From assembly GCA_903830745.1 (NCBI GenBank), contig CAIKVF010000150.1, forward strand, positions 1 through 18,979: a DNA stretch of 18,979 bases, read 5' to 3'. This document shows positions 14,526-18,979 of this stretch, in pieces; position 1 is the first letter of the stretch, and the number at the start of each line of letters is the position of its first letter. The notes below the pieces were generated by a model. That model had not been told where the DNA came from and ran no database searches. It saw only the letters and a program-made list of their open reading frames with translations. Source of the DNA: an uncultured Actinomycetes bacterium. GTDB taxonomy: Bacteria > Actinomycetota > Acidimicrobiia > Acidimicrobiales > RAAP-2. A program made the translations under genes and the position numbers.

Positions 14526-15449
14526 GTGTCTAGACCTCGTATAACCGTCTCTGTCCCAGTCTTTCGCTGGATGGCTTTCACCACATTTCTCTCGATGATC
14601 CTTATTGTGCTGAGTGGTGGTGCAGTTCGCCTTACCGGCTCAGGACTCGGATGCCCAGACTGGCCCACTTGCTTTCATGGGAAGATTGCTGGTTCGTGGA
14701 ACATTCACCCATTCATTGAATACACCAACCGGATGATTACCGGTGTACTCATTGTTGTTACAACGGTTGTTTTCATTGCAGCTTTTCTTAGATCACCCCG
14801 CCGACGTGACCTAATTGTTCTTTCGGGACTTCTCATACTTGGGATTTTTGCGGATGCAGTTCTAGGTGCGTTTGTGGTCTACACAAAACTAAACCCGTGG
14901 CTTGTGTCAATTCACATGCTGCTTTCAATCGCCATGGTTATCGTCGGCGCGATTTTCTATCACCGATCAAAATATGTTTACGGCCCGAACGCTCGCAGTG
15001 ATGTTCGAAGTCCGCAGTTCTTGCGCATTGCACGCCTTTTGTGGATTCCATTTGCTGTTCTACTCGTAACAGGAACTGTCACCACAGGATCTGGTCCACA
15101 CGCTGGTTCGTTCCAGGGTCAAATGCGCGCTCGTCGCCTACCCTTTGCGTTTCAAAATGCAGCATGGGTTCACTCACTCGCCGCACTTCTATTCGTAGGG
15201 CTTGTTGTTGGACTACTCATCAGCATTTGGAAAACTTCTGCGCCAGAAGCATTGCAACTTGGTGTTCGGCGTTTGGTAATCATTTCCTTGCTGCAGGGAC
15301 TTATTGGTGCAACACAGTACGTGCTTCACGTTCCAGTTGTTTTAGTGGAACTACACATACTTGGTGCAGTTTCGTTAGCGATTGGTGTCACGCAATTTCA
15401 TCTACGCCAAAGTGCTCATGACCGTGAGCCGCTTATTCCGAAAAAATAA
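14526..15449 (+). CDS. ctaA: heme A synthase (COX15/CtaA family)
   Basis: This 307-residue membrane protein oxidises the C8 methyl of heme O to a formyl group, giving heme A for aa3-type oxidase. It has about eight spans. The first periplasmic loop GAVRLTGSGLGCPDWPTC carries the Cys pair, and the catalytic-Glu segment reads FIEYTNRM. Candidate heme-ligand histidines lie in SIHMLLS, WVHSLAALL and ELHILGA. The position that is His in Bacillus CtaA (EYSHR) is Asn here, which I believe is usual for actinobacterial members. The second Cys pair of the Bacillus enzyme is also absent (GTGSGPHAG-type loop instead). The start is a GTG, supported by TAGGCT six bases upstream. It diverges from ctaB. Confidence 0.92.
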   Translation: MSRPRITVSVPVFRWMAFTTFLSMILIVLSGGAVRLTGSGLGCPDWPTCFHGKIAGSWNIHPFIEYTNRMITGVLIVVTTVVFIAAFLRSPRRRDLIVLSGLLILGIFADAVLGAFVVYTKLNPWLVSIHMLLSIAMVIVGAIFYHRSKYVYGPNARSDVRSPQFLRIARLLWIPFAVLLVTGTVTTGSGPHAGSFQGQMRARRLPFAFQNAAWVHSLAALLFVGLVVGLLISIWKTSAPEALQLGVRRLVIISLLQGLIGATQYVLHVPVVLVELHILGAVSLAIGVTQFHLRQSAHDREPLIPKK

Positions 15450-15484
15450 CCACCGCATAGTGCCCGACAACTTCAGGCACCTTT

Positions 15485-15560
15485 TGGTGGAGACGATGGG
15501 GATCGAACCCACGACCTCAGGCTTGCAAAGCCCGCGCTCTACCAACTGAGCTACATCCCC
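15485..15560 (-). tRNA. tRNA-Ala (anticodon TGC)
   Basis: The minus strand forms a cloverleaf: acceptor GGGGATG with CGTCTCC (including G-T pairs), D arm GCTC/GAGC, anticodon stem CGGGC/GCCTG around TTTGCAA (anticodon TGC), and T arm GTGGG-TTCGATC-CCCAT. The discriminator is A and CCA is encoded at 15487-15485. It is convergent with ctaA, 35 bases away. Confidence 0.97.
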
Positions 15561-15567
15561 TAGGGGA
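15556..15567. repeat. 12-base perfect palindrome at the 5' end of tRNA-Ala
   Basis: TCCCCTAGGGGA straddles the mature 5' end, so the leader CCCC is complementary to the first GGGG of the tRNA. A comparable CCCC-TGC-GGGG arrangement precedes tRNA-Ile. Confidence 0.6.
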
Positions 15568-15572
15568 ATCTC

Positions 15573-15578
15573 ATCCTA
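15573..15578 (-). promoter_or_regulatory. putative -10 box of tRNA-Ala
   Basis: TAGGAT on the minus strand lies 12 bases before the tRNA 5' end, just downstream of the ctaG stop. No good -35 is visible. Confidence 0.45.
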
Positions 15579-15590
15579 GCAAATCTCTGA

Positions 15591-16427
15591 CTAGTCGGGC
15601 TGATGACGCCTAATTGCACGCTCGCGCTGACGGTCAATCCGCAGCATTTTGCGCTCCACATCTGCCCATTGCAGTGGTGATTCTTCCACTGGAATTCCTT
15701 CATCTTCTGCGTGAAAAAAGATTCGAAACGCCACAACCCACATTGGTAAGTAGCACCCCAACTTGGCAACGAACCCAGCTAGCTGCTGATCGAATACTGG
15801 GGTCATGTTTAGAAGCTCTTGCTGATTATGAAGACCAGGGTAGAGAGAATGAACTGAAAAAATCCAAACAAAAGAAAGACTCGTAACAACGAGAGAAGAA
15901 ACAAAAATGAAACCTGCCCTGCCCGCTGGCGAAAGGCGGCGCGCTCCAGGAATTATTGCGAGGCTTGGAATCCAGAGCAGGAATCCACTCAACAACGTTG
16001 TGAGCAGCACAATGTTTCTACCAAGCGTCGAGCTTGCACCCCAGTCAACAAGTGGTGTTGAAAGTGTCAGTGTTCCAAGCACTGTTACCAGAAAGAGTGC
16101 GAGCCCAGGGTGTGCAACTTTTGTTGCGACAAAGTCAACAGCCTTTGGACGCGTCAGTCGAGAGAAAATTTGTATGGGAACACTTCGAAGCAGCAGTGGT
16201 GCAACGAGCAACATAATGACTAGGCGCTGCACTGTTGCAACGGTTAATGACACCGATGCTGCAATATCGCCAATTGGCCAGACAACAACTACAAGTAACG
16301 AAATCAGTGCCCACGAACAAAGTCTTCGCTGATGTTCATTAGCAACAAAGCTACGGTGCGTTGCCCAGCACACCCCTATAAAAAGTAACTCTTCTATGTG
16401 CCACTGAAAGGGCAGCAATGTTGCCAT
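15591..16427 (-). CDS. CtaG-like (caa3 type) cytochrome c oxidase assembly protein
   Basis: This 278-residue polytopic membrane protein has about seven spans and resembles the caa3_CtaG family: an N-terminal QWHIEELLFIGVC segment, the VVWPIGDIAASVSLTVATVQRLVIMLLVAPLLL block, PLVDWGASS-, and a C-terminal cytoplasmic basic tail (RKMLRIDRQRERAIRRHQPD). Members are linked to copper delivery or assembly of cytochrome c oxidase, which fits ctaA and ctaB nearby. The frame extends to 16535, inside the preceding gene. I chose the ATG at 16427 because TATCGT ends 6 bases upstream and it begins just after the stop of that gene (19-base gap). It is distinct from the Cox11-type CtaG. Confidence 0.78.
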   Translation of the reverse strand: MATLLPFQWHIEELLFIGVCWATHRSFVANEHQRRLCSWALISLLVVVVWPIGDIAASVSLTVATVQRLVIMLLVAPLLLRSVPIQIFSRLTRPKAVDFVATKVAHPGLALFLVTVLGTLTLSTPLVDWGASSTLGRNIVLLTTLLSGFLLWIPSLAIIPGARRLSPAGRAGFIFVSSLVVTSLSFVWIFSVHSLYPGLHNQQELLNMTPVFDQQLAGFVAKLGCYLPMWVVAFRIFFHAEDEGIPVEESPLQWADVERKMLRIDRQRERAIRRHQPD

Positions 16428-16433
16428 CACGCA

Positions 16434-16439
16434 ACGATA
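16434..16439 (-). promoter_or_regulatory. putative -10 box for leaderless ctaG-like gene
   Basis: TATCGT on the minus strand fits TANNNT and ends 6 bases before the ATG at 16427. It lies in the 19-base gap after the preceding gene's stop. Confidence 0.38.
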
Positions 16440-16446
16440 ATGGCTC

Positions 16447-17052
16447 TTACGCCACTTGTTTTGCGCGTCGACTTCGCACGCGTGGTCCCATGTTCGTAAT
16501 GAGCAAAACCCAAATAAGAATGTCCGTGTACACAATCACTCCTGGGAACAGTGCGCCAGCAGTCGTGATTTGGTCCAAGGTCAAAATCGTAATAAGGCAG
16601 TTAACAACACCCATTAAAAAGGCTTGCGGTGATTCGGTTTCTGGTGCAATCCAAGATTTACGAACTGTTGGTAGGGCTGCAATGTGATCTGCAATACAAA
16701 ATGAGACCAGCGCAACCGTTGGCTGATTGATGAATACCCAGAACCCCAAACCAACTAGTGATGCAGCGCCGCAGACGACATCGAATGTTCCGATTTGCCA
16801 AACGCTTTTTTTATTATGAAAGGAAGCTGAAATTACAACAAACGGGATAATCCCAAGAATAAGTGTCATGTAGGCAGCAATACCAACGTGTTGTTGCAGC
16901 TCAACGCCAAATGAAACTAGTCCAAGAAATCCCCATAGCCCCCACGTCACTCTGTTCGGTGCAGTTTCTCCGCGCCACGTATCGCGGGTGTAGCCATACA
17001 TTCCGTACAGCGATAGCCCCATTGCGAGGTAGATGAATTGGGAAGGAATCAC
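16447..17052 (-). CDS. uncharacterised multi-pass membrane protein, PQ-loop-like
   Basis: I do not recognise a named gene. The 201-residue product has about six or seven hydrophobic spans in two similar halves. The first half holds TAPNRVTWGLWGFLGLVSFG and the second ALPTVRKSWIAPETESPQAF followed by a hydrophobic span, each with a polar Pro-containing loop before a helix. This duplicated layout recalls PQ-loop/SWEET-like proteins, but no strict Pro-Gln pair sits at both expected places (only ESPQAF). The start is a GTG at 17052. No Shine-Dalgarno or clean -10 is visible, and an internal Met11 is an alternative. It lies 19 bases upstream of the ctaG-like gene on the same strand, which may suggest a role related to membrane or oxidase biogenesis (weak inference). 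Confidence 0.7.
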   Translation of the reverse strand: MIPSQFIYLAMGLSLYGMYGYTRDTWRGETAPNRVTWGLWGFLGLVSFGVELQQHVGIAAYMTLILGIIPFVVISASFHNKKSVWQIGTFDVVCGAASLVGLGFWVFINQPTVALVSFCIADHIAALPTVRKSWIAPETESPQAFLMGVVNCLITILTLDQITTAGALFPGVIVYTDILIWVLLITNMGPRVRSRRAKQVA

Positions 17053-17124
17053 CCGTTAAGTTTGCTCGCTCTTTTTAAAAAATTTGGGATAGTCCCGTGT
17101 GGCTTTATTTTCCAACACATCAGG

Positions 17125-17130
17125 TAGCGT
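17125..17130 (+). promoter_or_regulatory. putative -10 box for leaderless thioesterase gene
   Basis: TAGCGT ends 8 bases before the ATG at 17139. There is no Shine-Dalgarno between them. Confidence 0.42.
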
Positions 17131-17138
17131 CGTAAGTC

Positions 17139-17942
17139 ATGGATGCAAAGACTTTTCTTGGTATGAACCAAACTGACGAGAACACGTGGACCTTTGAAGT
17201 CACTGAGCGAATCATGACACCTGGGAAATTTATGTTTGGTGGATGTGGGCTTGCATCGAGCTTGGTGGCACTTGAAGGCGCGAGTGGTCGACCTACTGTT
17301 TGGGCGACTGCACAGTATCTTTCTTACGCACCACTCGGGTCAACTGTCAACGTAAAGACAAACCTTGTTGTTGCGGGTGGTCATGTGACACAAGCTCGCG
17401 CTACTGCTTTTGTTGAAGACCGAGAAATCTTGACCGTTAATGCAGCACTAGGAACCGGAACGCTTAGTTCAGAAACCCCGTGGCTCGACATGATTGATGT
17501 TTCTTCTCCCGAAGAGTCACGGCCGCGAATTATGCCGGAGCGATTTGATAATTCAATTTTCGACCACGTTGAAACACGCATTGCGCTCGGACGCAGGTAT
17601 GAAGACATGGACGGATCACCTGGGTCCCCAGTCTCTGCGTTTTGGTCACGAGTTCCAGGGCACCTTGAGCCATCAGCAGCAACGCTCGCAATTTTTGGCG
17701 ACTACCTAGCTGGCGGTGTCAGCCAACCGCTTGGCCAGTACACCATGGGTCGCAGCCTTGATAACACGATTCGCATTGCAACTCTTGAGCCCACTGAGTG
17801 GGTTCTTTGTGAAATGCACATGTATGCACTGAGCGGCGGCTTCGCACAAGGAACAGCATTTTTATGGAGCGAAAAAGGAACGTTGCTTGCAACCGCCAGT
17901 CAGTCAATTGCATCAAAACTCTTTGACCCCACGCGCTTCTAA
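17139..17942 (+). CDS. acyl-CoA thioesterase-like double hot-dog protein (TesB/4HBT_3 type)
   Basis: This 267-residue protein has two hot-dog-like halves, the length of TesB/acyl-CoA thioesterase II relatives, which hydrolyse acyl-CoA to free acid and CoA. Seen: FMFGGCGLASSLVALEGASG (the usual GGxxxA helix) and a VWATAQYLSYAPLGSTVNVKTNL strand set in the N-half. The C-half has SAATLAIFGDYLAGG, TLEPTEWVLCEMHMYALSGGFAQGTAFLWSEKGTLLATASQS, which matches the WxL..-ar..Gr.-..-.G.LvA...Q ending of TesB. The Asp in FGDYLAGG corresponds to the catalytic-Asp region. Family assignment is good; chain-length specificity is not known. Flanked by a divergent membrane-protein gene and tRNA-Ile. Confidence 0.8.
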   Translation: MDAKTFLGMNQTDENTWTFEVTERIMTPGKFMFGGCGLASSLVALEGASGRPTVWATAQYLSYAPLGSTVNVKTNLVVAGGHVTQARATAFVEDREILTVNAALGTGTLSSETPWLDMIDVSSPEESRPRIMPERFDNSIFDHVETRIALGRRYEDMDGSPGSPVSAFWSRVPGHLEPSAATLAIFGDYLAGGVSQPLGQYTMGRSLDNTIRIATLEPTEWVLCEMHMYALSGGFAQGTAFLWSEKGTLLATASQSIASKLFDPTRF

Positions 17943-17961
17943 AGCCCCTTGTGGTCTGGTG

Positions 17962-17967
17962 TAGATT
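17962..17967 (+). promoter_or_regulatory. putative -10 box of tRNA-Ile
   Basis: TAGATT lies 11 bases before the tRNA 5' end. The -35 would fall at the end of the thioesterase gene, with no clear match. Confidence 0.45.
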
Positions 17968-17978
17968 GGTACCCCTGC

Positions 17979-18055
17979 GGGGCTATAGCTCAGTCGGTTA
18001 GAGCGCGTCACTGATAATGACGAGGTCGTAAGTTCGATTCTTACTAGCCCCACCA
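17979..18055 (+). tRNA. tRNA-Ile (anticodon GAT)
   Basis: Cloverleaf: acceptor GGGGCTA with TAGCCCC, D arm GCTC/GAGC, anticodon stem CGTCA/TGACG around CTGATAA (anticodon GAT), and T arm GTAAG-TTCGATT-CTTAC. The discriminator is A and CCA is encoded at 18053-18055. It stands alone, not beside rRNA genes as tRNA-Ile(GAT) often is. Confidence 0.97.
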
Positions 18056-18117
18056 CTGCAGAGCCCGAACCTTGGGTGAATGCGTTAGCGTTTACGTAGA
18101 TAACCAAAGGAATAAGT

Positions 18118-18979
18118 ATGGCGACCGACCGTGAATCACTCAGCAGCATCGAACGCGAAAAAGCCTCCGTATTTCACTCCTGGTCCGCCCAGGCAACACT
18201 CAACCCACTCATGGTTAAAAGTGCTGAAGGCGTGTACGTTACCGATGAAGCTGGCAAGACCTACATGGACTTCTCTTCACAACTTGTTAATACAAACATT
18301 GGCCACCAACACCCCAAGGTCATCAAAGCAATTCAAGATCAGGCTGCAAAACTGGCAACAATCGCACCACAGCACGGTTACGAATCTCGCTACCGCGCGG
18401 CAGAACTAATTCTCGACCACTCCTTTGACGGTGCCGCAAAAGTATTTTTTACAAATGGCGGAACTGAAGCAGTAGAGCACGCAGTGCGTATGGCTCGTCT
18501 TCACACTGGTCGACACAAAGTACTTGCGCAGTACCGCAGTTACCACGGCGCAACTTCAACATCAATCAACTTGACTGGTGACCCACGTCGCTGGGCGAAT
18601 GACAATGGATCTTCTGGAGTTGTTCACTTCTTTGGACCATTCCTCTACCGCTCGATGTTCAACGCAACAACCGAACAAGAAGAGTGCGAGCGTGCACTTG
18701 CCAATCTTGAGAACACAATTATCTTCGAAGGACCAACTGCATTCGCCGCAATCATTCTTGAAACAATTCCGGGCACCGCAGGAATTATGGTTCCACCAGC
18801 TGGCTTCTTAGCTGGGGTGCGAGCAATCTGTGACAAGTACGGAATTGTTTACATCGCGGACGAAGTGATGTGTGGCTTTGGTCGTACTGGTGAATGGTTT
18901 GGTTACTTAGGCCAAGGCATAAAGCCTGACCTCGTCGCTTTCGCCAAGGGTGTTAACTCTGGTTACCTCCCACTTGGTG
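18118..18979 (+). CDS. class III pyridoxal-phosphate aminotransferase (3' end outside window)
   Basis: The first 287 codons are present from the ATG at 18118, which has AAAGGAA about 7 bases upstream as a ribosome-binding site. Class III signatures are clear: DFSSQLVNTNIGHQHPKV, the phosphate-binding FFTNGGTEAVEHAVRMAR, YRSYHGATSTSINLTGDP, ADEVMCGFGRTG with the cofactor-binding Asp, and the Schiff-base Lys277 in FAKGVNSGY. The N-terminal HSWSAQATLNPL block and NLTGDPRRWAND resemble the group annotated as taurine-pyruvate or beta-alanine/aspartate family aminotransferases. The amino donor is unknown. A typical member has about 440-460 residues, so roughly one third is missing. Possible -10 TAGCGT at 18086-18091. 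Confidence 0.9.
   Translation, partial: MATDRESLSSIEREKASVFHSWSAQATLNPLMVKSAEGVYVTDEAGKTYMDFSSQLVNTNIGHQHPKVIKAIQDQAAKLATIAPQHGYESRYRAAELILDHSFDGAAKVFFTNGGTEAVEHAVRMARLHTGRHKVLAQYRSYHGATSTSINLTGDPRRWANDNGSSGVVHFFGPFLYRSMFNATTEQEECERALANLENTIIFEGPTAFAAIILETIPGTAGIMVPPAGFLAGVRAICDKYGIVYIADEVMCGFGRTGEWFGYLGQGIKPDLVAFAKGVNSGYLPLG

Noticed and set aside
17972..17982. CCCC-TGC-GGGG hairpin after the thioesterase gene as a terminator
   Set aside because: The 3' arm is the tRNA-Ile 5' end, the stem is only four pairs and no T-run follows.
1..18979. CRISPR arrays, insertion sequences, rRNA genes, riboswitches
   Set aside because: No regularly spaced repeats, transposase frames, rRNA conserved blocks or recognisable aptamer cores were seen on either strand. 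The short intergenic gaps leave little room for them.

Overview
The window is a gene-dense bacterial chromosome segment, most likely from a streamlined aquatic Actinomycetota (Acidimicrobiia-like or a comparable lineage). The evidence for this is: a SenX3/RegX3-type two-component pair of actinobacterial form, a polyphosphate-glucokinase-like ROK protein, an actinobacterial type of heme A synthase, a cluster resembling the SCO6880-type type IV secretion genes of actinobacteria, many genes with a TANNNT -10 box only 6-8 bases before the start codon (leaderless transcripts), intergenic gaps all below about 100 bases, and base composition that looks near 45-50% G+C by eye. The exact taxon cannot be fixed from this window.

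Layout. 1-1130 (minus): C-terminally cut DevS-like GAF histidine kinase, preceded by GMP reductase guaC (1196-2233) and tRNA-Arg(ACG). 2442-3629 (plus): M20-family amidohydrolase. 3620-7931 (minus): a five-gene operon whose reading frames all overlap or touch. In transcription order it encodes a VirB2-like small membrane protein, a VirB6-like multi-pass membrane protein, a protein with two N-terminal membrane segments (SCO6880 / VirB3+VirB4-N-like), a VirB4-type ATPase, and a ROK/polyphosphate-glucokinase-like kinase. 8010-10030 (plus): senX3-like histidine kinase and regX3-like response regulator, divergent from that operon. 10017-11315 (minus): serS. 11376-13015 (plus): two-gene ABC-2 exporter. 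13012-14482 (minus): ctaB and a TlpA-like thioredoxin. 14526-15449 (plus): ctaA. 15485-15560 (minus): tRNA-Ala(TGC). 15591-17052 (minus): ctaG-like copper/oxidase assembly protein and an unidentified membrane protein. 17139-17942 (plus): TesB-like thioesterase. 17979-18055 (plus): tRNA-Ile(GAT). 18118-18979 (plus): class III aminotransferase, cut by the right edge.

How it fits together. From about 12.3 to 16.4 kb the genes form a cytochrome c oxidase assembly neighbourhood: heme O synthase, heme A synthase, CtaG and a thiol-disulfide protein. ctaA and ctaB diverge from a 43-base region with two facing leaderless promoters. The most unusual part is 4.4-7.9 kb: a compact type IV secretion-like module with no relaxase, coupling protein, integrase or att sites visible, set between ordinary chromosomal genes and translationally coupled to a sugar-kinase-like gene. 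Its VirB4 is in two pieces, and the junction carries a G-run that matches a canonical -1 slippery heptamer in the right frame. No CRISPR array, insertion sequence or rRNA gene was seen. No stretch over 300 bases lacks a gene.
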